Source: Deltaproteobacteria bacterium
Lineage (GTDB): Bacteria; Myxococcota; UBA796; SXON01
Length of the DNA: 8,205 bases
Assembly: GCA_947483545.1 (NCBI GenBank)
Contig: CANKNP010000242.1
Span: 1 to 8,205 of the forward strand
Direction of reading: 5' to 3'
Shown piece by piece: positions 1 to 6,513 of the stretch. Under the pieces are notes generated by a model. The model was given only the letters and a program-made list of their open reading frames with translations. It was not told the origin of the DNA and did no database searches. The position numbers and the translations under genes were made by a program. Within the stretch, counting starts at the first letter, position 1, and each line of letters begins with the position of its first letter.

Positions 1-101
1 CGGTCGTGCTGCTTCTGGATGGCATCGGCCCCGCCTGCGTTCAGGGCGGCCGCGTTCTTGGCGTCGAGTTCAGCGTAGAGGGCGGCGCGCTCGGGATCCA
101 C
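1..101 (-). CDS. Partial CDS, N-terminus of an unidentified protein leaving the window
   Basis: The minus strand reads open from a GTG at 101-99 to the window edge, giving 33 codons beginning MDPERAALYAELDAKN and continuing with an alanine-rich stretch that ends QKQHD. Nearly every codon ends in G or C, as in the other genes here. A GGAG Shine-Dalgarno sequence (minus strand of 108-111) lies 6 nt before the GTG, which decides the start; the in-frame stop further upstream is at 158-156 and no ATG lies between. No signal peptide is visible, so a cytoplasmic protein is likely. The visible part looks helical. It is divergent from the beta-helix lipoprotein gene, with 87 nt between the two starts. 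I do not recognise the family. Confidence 0.6.
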   Translation of the reverse strand, partial: MDPERAALYAELDAKNAAALNAGGADAIQKQHD

Positions 102-132
102 GGGGTTCTCCAGGGCCGGGGGCCTAACCCGT

Positions 133-162
133 TTGCCGTCCCGCCCGCTTCCGCGCTACGAT
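133..162 (+). promoter_or_regulatory. Sigma70-like promoter of the beta-helix lipoprotein gene
   Basis: TTGCCG (133-138) and TACGAT (157-162) are separated by 18 nt and resemble -35 and -10 hexamers. The predicted transcript start, near 169, leaves a leader of about 20 nt that holds a Shine-Dalgarno sequence. The -10 is preceded by GC, as are two other candidate -10 boxes in this window. The call rests on pattern only. Confidence 0.45.
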
Positions 163-174
163 GCGCGGTCCTTC

Positions 175-184
175 GGAGATCTCC
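175..184 (+). promoter_or_regulatory. Ribosome binding site inside a 10-bp palindrome
   Basis: GGAG at 175-178 lies 10 nt before the ATG at 189 and supports that start. It is the left half of the perfect palindrome GGAGATCTCC (175-184). A stem formed by these ten bases would have almost no loop, so any effect on translation is uncertain. Confidence 0.45.
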
Positions 185-188
185 TTCC

Positions 189-2819
189 ATGCCCTCTGCC
201 CGCCCCGTGTTGTTCCTTCTCTTCCTCATCGGCGCGACCGGCTGCGACGGCAAAGTGCCTGGCGACACGGGCGGCAAGCCCGAGGACACAGGCCCCTTCT
301 ACGAGGAAGGCTGCATCACGATCGATGGCGGGGGCGGGTTCGCGAACTTGAGTGATGCCCTTGATGCCGCAGCAGATGGCAGCGAGATCGCGCTGTGCGA
401 GGGCACATGGTCCGGCGCCTTCTCCATCCGGAAGCCGGTGACGCTGATCGGCGCGGGCATCGACCTGACGATCCTCGAGGGCGGTGCGGACCCGGCCATT
501 GATATCCAGGCCTCCGATGTCATGATCTCGGGGATGACGATCACTGGCGAGGACAGCGGCATCGAGGCTGAGGGCACGAACCTGACGGTGGATGGCGTGA
601 AGTTCGACACCACGGGTTCGGTCGGGCTCTACACCAGCCTGCTCACCAACTTGACGGTTTCGAACAGCACGTTCGTCGGAAACCTCGAGGGTGGAATGCT
701 GATCGAGGGGGGCACCGCCACGATCACCGGGAACACGTTCGACCTGCCGATCGGGGTGGCCATCGAGCTCGCAGCCGGGGCCGAGGGCACGGTCCAGGAC
801 AATGTGATCAACGGCGTTGTGGCCGAGAAGAGCAACTACAAAGATGGGTATGGGGTGTACCTGAACGAAGCGAACGCCACGATCTCCGGCAATCAGATCG
901 CCGGGGCGGGCAGCGTCGCGGTCAAGGTGAAGTCTGGCGCGCTCGATGCGTCCGGAGAGACGTGGTCGGAGTCGCCGTACGGGTTGATCCTCGATGGTGG
1001 GAGCATGACTGTGGACGGCTGCACGTTGGAGGAGCAGTCCATGGGGGGGATCGTCGCGTCGGGAGACAGCGTCTCGTTGACGAACACCACGATCACGACG
1101 GACCCGACCACCTCCTGCGATTTTACGTACGACGCGTGGCTCGGCGGGGACTACTCCTGCGGCGGGGCCTTTCTCGCGGGCAATGGCACGACAACGGTCT
1201 CCAACGTGAGCATCGCGGGGTTCAACAACCACGGCTTGTTCATCCTGCCGTACACAGACACGGCGATCGTCGCGAACTTGACGGACGTGACCATCGACGA
1301 TGTCGGCCGCATCGGAATGTACCTTTTTGGCGCCTCGATCACTGCGTCGGGCGTGAGCGTGACGAACCTCCGGGAGCCCGAGCTGGAGGAGCCATGTACC
1401 GCGGGGGATTACCAATACACGATCGTGTACACCGCGGGAATGATTGTGGACACCGCAGAGCTCGTCATGAGCGACTCGGATTTCAGCACCAACGCGGGTT
1501 GGGGCATGACCAGCTCGGCCTCTCAGGTGCAGCTCGACAATACAACCTTCGCGGACAACGGCTGTTCCGCGATCATCAACTTCTACTCCGCGTTGGAGGG
1601 GACCAACGTCGCGTTCTCGGGCCCTTCGAGCCTCGGCACCATCTGGGACTATTACGGAGCCACGATCCTTACCGGGGGTAGTTTCACCGGAAACCACGCC
1701 AATTACAGCTATTCGTACGATGACGGCACGGGTCAAATCCGGACCTATGAGGCGACCGGCTACGGCGTCGACATCACCGCTACGTCCAGCAGCGGCGTCT
1801 ACGTGAGCGGCGTGACGTTCACGGATGGAGACAATGCGCTGAGCACACAGGGTTCCGAGGTCGACGTGTCCGGGAACACCTTCACCGGGTACGAGAGCAC
1901 CGTCATGGGGGCGAGCTCCAACACCAGTACGACGTTCAACGACAACGTGGGTGACGACCTCGGCGGGTACTTCATCTACAACACCTACGGCCCCATCGAG
2001 GCGAACGACAATGTGGTGGGCACCAGCCGCGCCTCGGAGCGCACATATGCCTATTACACCGATGGGGTTTTGGACGAGGGGTATCCATCCACCTACAGCT
2101 CCGTCTCGGCGATCGTGTACGGGTACGGCTACAGCGCCAGTCCTTGTGACATCGTGATGGACGGTTTGGAAGTCGAAAATTCCATTGGCGACGTGATCTC
2201 CCTGTATGATTGCGCAGGAGAGCTCTCGGGCGTGGAGGTGGGCGCGGCCGGGGGTGAGGACAGCAGCGCCTATGTGCTCTACGGGTCGTGGAGCGGCGTC
2301 GCCCCCTTGCTCGTGGTGGACGGTCTCACGGCCGATCAGGTCACATCCTCGGGGATCTACCTGAATAGCAGCGCCCGGAGCGAGTCCTACATCGACATCT
2401 CCGACGTCGAAATCAACTTCGCGGACGATTACGGCATCTACATCAGCGGGTTCACCGACGCGTTGGTGAGCGATGTGACCCTGGGCGAGACGGAGGGCTC
2501 GGGAGTGTATGTCTCAGGCTTTGGCGGTGGGGACGGCACGCTCGATCTCGACCGCATTTCGACAGGCATCGGCGAGAGCAACGGCATCTCCGTCCATGAC
2601 CTCGACCAATTCACCATCAGCAATTCCGACGCGATCGGGCGTGAGGTTGGGCTCCTTGTCGAAGGTTGCATCGCCGAGATCCAGGACAACGTGTTCACCG
2701 GGAACACCGAATACGGCATGGAGTGTGACGAAACGACGCTCACCGTTTGCGCCACGAATGATCTCACGGGCAATACCCTCGGGACCCACCTGAACTGCTC
2801 GGATGACTGCGGGATTTAG
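189..2819 (+). CDS. Secreted lipoprotein with a long right-handed parallel beta-helix
   Basis: The product is 876 residues. The N-terminus has a short basic region, a hydrophobic stretch (residues 7-18) and a lipobox-like A-T-G-C whose Cys19 would be lipidated, followed by a flexible linker with D-T-G repeats (residues 20-36). From about residue 43 the entry signature of the pectate-lyase-like/NosD-type beta-helix superfamily is clear: a region of the form FANLSDALDAAADGSEIAL, then KPVTLIGAG, then dozens of turns of the type TVSNSTFVGN, TISGNQIAGA and EVDVSGNTFTGY up to about residue 865. Cysteine-containing loops interrupt the helix near residues 310-324 and 403, and residues 485-650 are rich in tyrosine. 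No catalytic motif is recognisable, so a structural, adhesive or glycan-binding surface role is as likely as lyase activity. The start at 189 is chosen over an in-frame upstream ATG at 6 because it alone gives a signal peptide, Shine-Dalgarno and promoter, and because the upstream stretch overlaps the divergent gene. No sorting domain is seen at the C-terminus, which ends in a Cys-S-D-D-Cys motif. Confidence 0.85.
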   Translation: MPSARPVLFLLFLIGATGCDGKVPGDTGGKPEDTGPFYEEGCITIDGGGGFANLSDALDAAADGSEIALCEGTWSGAFSIRKPVTLIGAGIDLTILEGGADPAIDIQASDVMISGMTITGEDSGIEAEGTNLTVDGVKFDTTGSVGLYTSLLTNLTVSNSTFVGNLEGGMLIEGGTATITGNTFDLPIGVAIELAAGAEGTVQDNVINGVVAEKSNYKDGYGVYLNEANATISGNQIAGAGSVAVKVKSGALDASGETWSESPYGLILDGGSMTVDGCTLEEQSMGGIVASGDSVSLTNTTITTDPTTSCDFTYDAWLGGDYSCGGAFLAGNGTTTVSNVSIAGFNNHGLFILPYTDTAIVANLTDVTIDDVGRIGMYLFGASITASGVSVTNLREPELEEPCTAGDYQYTIVYTAGMIVDTAELVMSDSDFSTNAGWGMTSSASQVQLDNTTFADNGCSAIINFYSALEGTNVAFSGPSSLGTIWDYYGATILTGGSFTGNHANYSYSYDDGTGQIRTYEATGYGVDITATSSSGVYVSGVTFTDGDNALSTQGSEVDVSGNTFTGYESTVMGASSNTSTTFNDNVGDDLGGYFIYNTYGPIEANDNVVGTSRASERTYAYYTDGVLDEGYPSTYSSVSAIVYGYGYSASPCDIVMDGLEVENSIGDVISLYDCAGELSGVEVGAAGGEDSSAYVLYGSWSGVAPLLVVDGLTADQVTSSGIYLNSSARSESYIDISDVEINFADDYGIYISGFTDALVSDVTLGETEGSGVYVSGFGGGDGTLDLDRISTGIGESNGISVHDLDQFTISNSDAIGREVGLLVEGCIAEIQDNVFTGNTEYGMECDETTLTVCATNDLTGNTLGTHLNCSDDCGI

Positions 2820-2862
2820 ATGCTCAGCGCGGAAATGAACACCAGCCGGATGCTGAAATCCA

Positions 2863-2956
2863 GGCCGGACGGCGTCGGGCGTCCCGGTCCGGTACTCCGG
2901 AGCCGGGATGCACGGACCCAAGTTTCGGTACTCCGAAACTTGGGTAGCGTCCGGCC
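2863..2956. repeat. Nested inverted repeat: outer stem enclosing two TACT-loop hairpins
   Basis: GGCCGGACG (2863-2871) is the exact reverse complement of CGTCCGGCC (2948-2956). Between these arms lie two hairpins. Hairpin 1 (2883-2907) has a 10-bp stem with a single bulged G at 2902. Hairpin 2 (2917-2944) has a perfect 12-bp stem, CCCAAGTTTCGG against CCGAAACTTGGG. Both have the loop TACT and share the apical sequence CGGTACTCCG (2890-2899 and 2926-2935), although their lower stems differ. The overall fold would be a three-way junction. It sits between the beta-helix gene and the rhomboid gene. It could be a dispersed palindromic element, an mRNA-end structure or a regulatory RNA; no T-tract follows, so it is not a classical intrinsic terminator. 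Confidence 0.7.
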
Positions 2957-2964
2957 CGGGGGGC

Positions 2965-2987
2965 GTGGGGGGCCCCAAGCCCCCCAC
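2965..2987. other. G/C hairpin directly before the rhomboid start codon
   Basis: GTGGGGGG (2965-2972) pairs perfectly with CCCCCCAC (2980-2987) around a 7-nt loop. The stem ends 8 nt before the GTG start at 2996 and occupies the place where a Shine-Dalgarno sequence would normally lie; none is visible there. It may limit translation initiation or protect an mRNA end. No T-run follows on either strand. Confidence 0.55.
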
Positions 2988-2995
2988 ACAAAACA

Positions 2996-4732
2996 GTGCT
3001 CCTGCACGCGCTGATCGACGGGCGGGAGCGCGCGCTCCTGCTCTCCGACTTTGAGGAGCTCGTGCGTGCCGGACAGATCGACGCGGAGACCCCGGTGCGG
3101 GTGGGGGATCGGGCCGCCGTCCCTGCGCGGGATGTCCAAGCCTTCCAAGGCGTAGCGGGCACGCCCGCGGCTCGCTTTCGCGCGGCGTGGGATCGGCCTG
3201 CGATCCCCTGGGTGACCGCCCTGGTCTGTGGGCTGTGTGTCCGAAGTTTCCTTTGGCTCGGCATGGAGTCCCATGGGGATATCGCCCGTTCCTCGGGGGA
3301 CATTCTGCTTCGGGGCGAGGTCTGGCGGCTCCTCACTTACGCATTCGCGCACGGGAGCCTGACACACATCATGAGCAACCTTGCGTTCCTCATTTTCATC
3401 GGCATTTCGCTCGAGCGGGTCGTCGGCGGTTGGGCGATCGCAGGGCTCTGGGTGTGGAGCACGGGGCTTGGAGGGTTGTTGGCGCTGTGGGGATCGCCGG
3501 AGCGGCCCTCGGTGGGCGCGAGCGGCGCAGACTTCGGCTTTCTCGCCGCCGCGGCGGTGCTGGGATGGCGGTGGTTCGACCTCATCCCGGTCGCGGCGCG
3601 GGCGCGGTTCGGGGGTGCCATCGCGGCGTTCACGGTGTACGCCTTTGTCAACGGGACCCGCAATGAGGCCGTGGACAACTGGGCGCATTTCGGCGGGCTG
3701 GTCGCCGGGGTCGTGTACGGCGCGATGCTGCGGCCCATCTCTCCCCAGTCCGAGAATCGTGTGCTGGCTGGGGGTGCGGTCGTGGCGGTGGGGGTGGCAG
3801 TGGCGGTGGTCTGGGCCTTGGGGTGGCGGGCGATGCCCTTCGAGCTCGCTAGGGTGGATGGTGCGCAGGGCGAGCGCCCCGCGTGGTGGTCCGTCGGCTG
3901 GACGGAGGCCGGCGGGGAGGGGTGGGCGGATCACCCTGCGGATGGCGGGGCCCAAGCGGCGGCGGGGATCGGTACGTCGAAGCGGGGCTTGGACTGGCGC
4001 CGCGAGGAGGCCGAGAGGGAAGTGCTCGAGGGCTACGAGGACGCAGACCCGGAGGCGAACATCACGCGGTCGCCTGCGAGCCGAGACGGGGTGGAGGGCG
4101 CGGCGTTTGACATCGTCTGGCGACGGACGCTTCGGCAGCCCGGCGGAGGCGCAGAAAACGGCGGGCGCACCGGAGGCGCAGAAGACCGCGTGCCGATGCG
4201 GAGCCACGTGGAGGTCTACGTGCGCGGCCACTACCGCCATGTGTTCAGCTGGGATCTGCCGGACGACGTGGCGGATGCGGACGGACTCTTGGACTTCGCC
4301 CGGGGAAGCTGGCGCCTCGTCGATCCCGCGGCCGTCGTGGAGAACCTGAAAACGGGGGAGGGGCTCCGTGCCCGAACCCTGCGTGCCCGCAGCCTGGCCG
4401 ATGTCGGGAGACGCCAAGAAGCCCTGGGGCTGTTCGCGCTCGGCGAGGCGAAGGAGCTGGAGGCGGCGTTGGGGATCTGTGCACCGGAGAGCACGAAGGG
4501 CTGCGCCCAGGTGATCGCCGCGGGGGAGGCGCGCCTGATGGGGACGCCCGAGGATCTCGCGGCCCGAAAGGCCGTTGTGAGCGCCATGCTCGCGGCCGGC
4601 GACGGCGCGGAGGCGATGCGCCTGATCGAGGCTGGGCTTGTGCTCATCCCCCTGGATCGTGGCTTGTTGCTGTTGAAGGAACGGGCCGCCGTGTCTAACG
4701 GTTCGGGGACCCCAGAGCTGCCGCATGACTGA
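2996..4732 (+). CDS. Rhomboid-family intramembrane serine protease with extra N- and C-terminal domains
   Basis: The product is 578 residues. Residues 3-50 (HALIDGRERALLLSDFEEL and following) resemble the small GYF_2-like domain that precedes membrane regions in other proteins; this match is tentative. Residues about 68-248 form the rhomboid core, with VWRLLTYAFAHGSLTHIMSN carrying the conserved His124 and Asn128, the catalytic Ser176 in GASGADFG, and His231 in WAHFGGLVAG, giving the Ser-His dyad of the family. A further hydrophobic segment follows at about 257-277. Residues 330-578 are soluble and mostly helical, TPR-like near 455-560. Asp179 next to the active-site motif is unusual, since a hydrophobic residue is normal there. 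The GTG start is the only start codon between the upstream in-frame stop (2945-2947) and the N-terminal domain, but no Shine-Dalgarno is seen. The last 8 nt overlap the next gene, implying translational coupling. The gene probably acts with the downstream protease genes. Confidence 0.82.
   Translation: MLLHALIDGRERALLLSDFEELVRAGQIDAETPVRVGDRAAVPARDVQAFQGVAGTPAARFRAAWDRPAIPWVTALVCGLCVRSFLWLGMESHGDIARSSGDILLRGEVWRLLTYAFAHGSLTHIMSNLAFLIFIGISLERVVGGWAIAGLWVWSTGLGGLLALWGSPERPSVGASGADFGFLAAAAVLGWRWFDLIPVAARARFGGAIAAFTVYAFVNGTRNEAVDNWAHFGGLVAGVVYGAMLRPISPQSENRVLAGGAVVAVGVAVAVVWALGWRAMPFELARVDGAQGERPAWWSVGWTEAGGEGWADHPADGGAQAAAGIGTSKRGLDWRREEAEREVLEGYEDADPEANITRSPASRDGVEGAAFDIVWRRTLRQPGGGAENGGRTGGAEDRVPMRSHVEVYVRGHYRHVFSWDLPDDVADADGLLDFARGSWRLVDPAAVVENLKTGEGLRARTLRARSLADVGRRQEALGLFALGEAKELEAALGICAPESTKGCAQVIAAGEARLMGTPEDLAARKAVVSAMLAAGDGAEAMRLIEAGLVLIPLDRGLLLLKERAAVSNGSGTPELPHD
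4144..4183 (+). repeat. Two in-frame copies of a short repeat inside the rhomboid gene
   Basis: CGGAGGCGCAGAA occurs at 4144-4156 and again at 4171-4183, 27 nt apart and in the same reading frame. They encode the local repeat G-G-A-E within residues 383-396 (GGGAENGGRTGGAED). The second copy, together with its left flank from 4162, recurs as an exact 21-nt match in the next gene. The region lies in a linker between the membrane core and the C-terminal domain. Confidence 0.7.
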
Positions 4733-5402
4733 CTCCTCGACCCTCTCGGCCGCTTGCGTGGCGCTGCCCCTCTTCCCCCTGCCCGGAGGTGTCCTGCTGC
4801 CGGGCCCCGCGCTGCCCCTCCATGTGTTTGAGCCGCGATACCGGCAGCTCGTGCAGGACGTGTTGTCCGTCGCCGGGCGCACCGGAGGCGCAGAGTATGG
4901 CTTTCTCGCGATCCCCCAGATGGTCCCGGATGAGGAGTCGGGCCTGACGCCGCCGATCCTCCCTTATGCGGGGGTGGGAAAGATCCTCGCGCATCGGCTG
5001 CTCGACGATGGCCGCTACAACATCCTCGTGCAGCCGGTCGGGCGCGTGCGACTCGTCGAGGAGCTCTTGGGGCGGGCCGAGCCCTACCGGATGGCGCGCG
5101 TGGACCTGCTCGCAGATGATCCCTTCGTACCCAGGGAGTTGGAGCGTGCCGGGGCGCGCCTGCTCGCGCTGGTCGGGCCGCTCCTCGGCCGGATGGGCGA
5201 CCGCGCGCAAGAGCTCCGCCAGGGCCTGTCCACCCTCGACCGCGCCAAGGTCGCCGAGGCGGTCGCGCCGTTCGTGCTTCGGGACGCGGACGACCGGCAG
5301 GCGTACCTGGCCGAGGACGACCCGGTGGCGCGCGCCGGGCTGGTGGAGACCGCAGTGCTGGGCATCATGGGGGCGCTGGGGGAGGGGCTCGGGGATGCGT
5401 GA
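4725..5402 (+). CDS. Stand-alone Lon N-terminal (LON substrate-binding) domain protein
   Basis: The product is 225 residues, about the length of free-standing LON-domain proteins. Residues 13-41 carry the family signature: LPLFPLPGGVLLPG, then LPLHVFEPRYRQLV. Residues 57-112 form the expected beta-rich part (YGFLAIP, GVGKILAHRLLDDGRYNILV, GRVRLVEE). Residues 135-225 are the helical bundle. There is no AAA+ ATPase domain and no Ser-Lys protease domain, so it is not Lon itself. In the family this domain recognises substrates or partners, probably in the cytosol; its partner here is unknown. The segment GRTGGAE (residues 51-57) lies between the first helix and the next strand and is duplicated from, or shared with, the rhomboid gene. 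The ATG overlaps the rhomboid stop by 8 nt and the 3' end overlaps the S41 gene by 8 nt, so all three genes are probably one operon. Confidence 0.88.
   Translation: MTDSSTLSAACVALPLFPLPGGVLLPGPALPLHVFEPRYRQLVQDVLSVAGRTGGAEYGFLAIPQMVPDEESGLTPPILPYAGVGKILAHRLLDDGRYNILVQPVGRVRLVEELLGRAEPYRMARVDLLADDPFVPRELERAGARLLALVGPLLGRMGDRAQELRQGLSTLDRAKVAEAVAPFVLRDADDRQAYLAEDDPVARAGLVETAVLGIMGALGEGLGDA
4874..4894 (+). repeat. Third copy of the in-frame GRTGGAE repeat
   Basis: These 21 nt are identical to 4162-4182 in the rhomboid gene and stand in the same reading frame, encoding G-R-T-G-G-A-E in the LON-domain protein. The two genes are not otherwise homologous at this point. Confidence 0.7.
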
Positions 5403-6486
5403 GCGGGGGTTTGTCGCGGCCCTGACCGTTGGCATCCTGCTGGGCTGGGTCGGTCGCGGGGCTGTGGCCCCCGCTGTGGCCCGTGCGCCGGACCCCGCGG
5501 ACACGATGACACGGGTGATGGGGGACATCGCCTCGCGCTACCCCGGGCCGCCCGATCAGAAGGTGTTGTTGTACGCGGCCATTCGCGGGGCCATGGCGCC
5601 GCTGGATCGTTGGACCCGCTACTACCCGCCGGACGAGGTGGCGATGCTCACGCTGGACCCGCCGGACCTGGGGATCGGCGTCGACACCGTCGCCGATGCG
5701 TGTGGGCTGCGGGTGACGGCAGTAGCCGACCCCGAAGCCAGGGCGGGGCTGGTCGTCGGGGACTGCATTCGTACGATCGACGGCGTCGCGTTGGCAGCGC
5801 TCCCCGAAGAGCAGCGGGCGGGGCGGATGCTCGGCAAGGAGCGGACCGGAGCGGTCTTGGAGGTCGATCGCGCCGTGCCAGGCGCGCCCGAGCTGGTCGC
5901 GGTCTGGCGGCCCTGGCGAAACGGCGCGCCGCTGGAAGAGCAGCTCTGGCCGCTCCCAACCCAGGTCACGCTGCTCAAGGTCCGGCGGTTCGCGCCCGGG
6001 GTCAACGACCTGTGGGCGGGCGGGCCGGCGGAGGGGGGGCTGGTGGTGGACCTCCGCGGGAACGCAGGCGGGGATATGATCGAGGCCGTGCGGATGGCGG
6101 AGCGGTTTGTGACCTCCGGCGTGATCCTGACGGCAGAGGTCCGGTCCGAGCTGCCCCGCACCTACCTGGGCCACGATGAAGGCAGCGAGTTCAAGGGGCC
6201 GGTGGTGGTGCTCGTCGACGAGGGCACGGCCAGCGCTGCGGAGATCCTGGCGGGTGCGCTGCAGGCAAGGGTGGGGGCGAGGGTGGTCGGACGCCCGACG
6301 GTCGGCAAGCGTAGTATCCAGACCGTTCTCTGGTACGAAGATGGCAGCGCGATGCAGTTGACCATCGGGCACTTTGAGCTCCCGGGGACCGACATCCGCA
6401 TCGATTCGCCGGTGCCCCTGGGGACGGAGGAGGCAGGCTGGCTGCAGGCGGCGAACGCCGCGCTTTTACCCTCCCCGCCCGGTTGA
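5395..6486 (+). CDS. S41-family C-terminal processing peptidase (CtpA/Prc type), membrane-anchored or secreted
   Basis: The product is 363 residues. Residues 6-20 are a hydrophobic signal anchor or signal peptide, which places the enzyme in the periplasm. Residues 34-86 match the N-terminal helical region of S41 peptidases (AAIRGAMAPLDRWTRYY). Residues 91-165 form the PDZ domain that binds substrate C-termini (LGIGVDTV, then AGLVVGDCIRTIDGVAL). The protease core follows: VVDLRGNAGGDM (217-228), catalytic Ser280 in DEGTASAAEI, and catalytic Lys305 in TVGKRSIQT. The Ser-Lys spacing of 25 residues equals that of E. coli Prc (Ser430/Lys455), and both residues are intact, so the enzyme is probably active. 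The core reads GNAGG and GKR where many relatives have NNPGG and GKG. The start at 5395 overlaps the LON gene by 8 nt and has GGAGG at 5381-5385, 9 nt upstream; the longer open frame to its left is a shadow of the LON gene. Confidence 0.9.
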   Translation: MRERGFVAALTVGILLGWVGRGAVAPAVARAPDPADTMTRVMGDIASRYPGPPDQKVLLYAAIRGAMAPLDRWTRYYPPDEVAMLTLDPPDLGIGVDTVADACGLRVTAVADPEARAGLVVGDCIRTIDGVALAALPEEQRAGRMLGKERTGAVLEVDRAVPGAPELVAVWRPWRNGAPLEEQLWPLPTQVTLLKVRRFAPGVNDLWAGGPAEGGLVVDLRGNAGGDMIEAVRMAERFVTSGVILTAEVRSELPRTYLGHDEGSEFKGPVVVLVDEGTASAAEILAGALQARVGARVVGRPTVGKRSIQTVLWYEDGSAMQLTIGHFELPGTDIRIDSPVPLGTEEAGWLQAANAALLPSPPG

Positions 6487-6498
6487 CGCGGCCCGGTG

Positions 6499-6507
6499 TG
6501 CTATTGT
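6499..6507 (+). promoter_or_regulatory. Possible extended -10 element before the cysteine-rich lipoprotein gene
   Basis: TGCTATTGT has the TGn-TATnnT form of an extended -10. Transcription would begin about 7 nt downstream, near the GTG at 6514, which would give a leaderless message. The only -35-like hexamer (TTGACG, 6483-6488) is 13 nt away, which is too close for a normal promoter. The gene may equally be read through from the protease operon. Confidence 0.25.
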
Positions 6508-6513
6508 ACGGCG

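Noticed and set aside
6..188. Upstream extension of the beta-helix gene to an ATG at 6
   Set aside because: It would overlap the divergent minus-strand gene, carry no signal peptide at its start, and bury a good lipoprotein signal and promoter.
156..1736. 526-codon open frame on the minus strand inside the beta-helix gene
   Set aside because: The sequence is arginine/aspartate/histidine-rich with no family motif, as expected from the antisense of a GC-rich gene; the plus strand has a signal peptide and beta-helix repeats.
2917..2944. Intrinsic terminator after the beta-helix gene
   Set aside because: The hairpin is strong, but TAGCGTCC follows rather than a T-tract on the plus strand, and no T-tract follows on the minus strand.
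2820..3014. 64-codon frame starting right after the TAG of the beta-helix gene
   Set aside because: It runs through the palindromes and into the rhomboid gene in another frame; no ribosome binding site or motif supports it.
4144..4183. CRISPR-like repeats
   Set aside because: There are only two 13-nt copies with a 14-nt gap inside a coding frame and no regular array.
2816..4882. 688-codon minus-strand open frame opposite the rhomboid gene
   Set aside because: It crosses the hairpin region and two plus-strand genes and is low in recognisable structure; the plus strand carries the clear rhomboid motifs.
5365..6372. 335-codon minus-strand open frame opposite the S41 gene
   Set aside because: It is the antisense shadow of a gene with intact catalytic residues and PDZ domain.
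6483..6507. TTGACG/TATTGT as a standard promoter
   Set aside because: The spacer is only 13 nt, outside the usual 16-18; only the extended -10 is kept, at low confidence.
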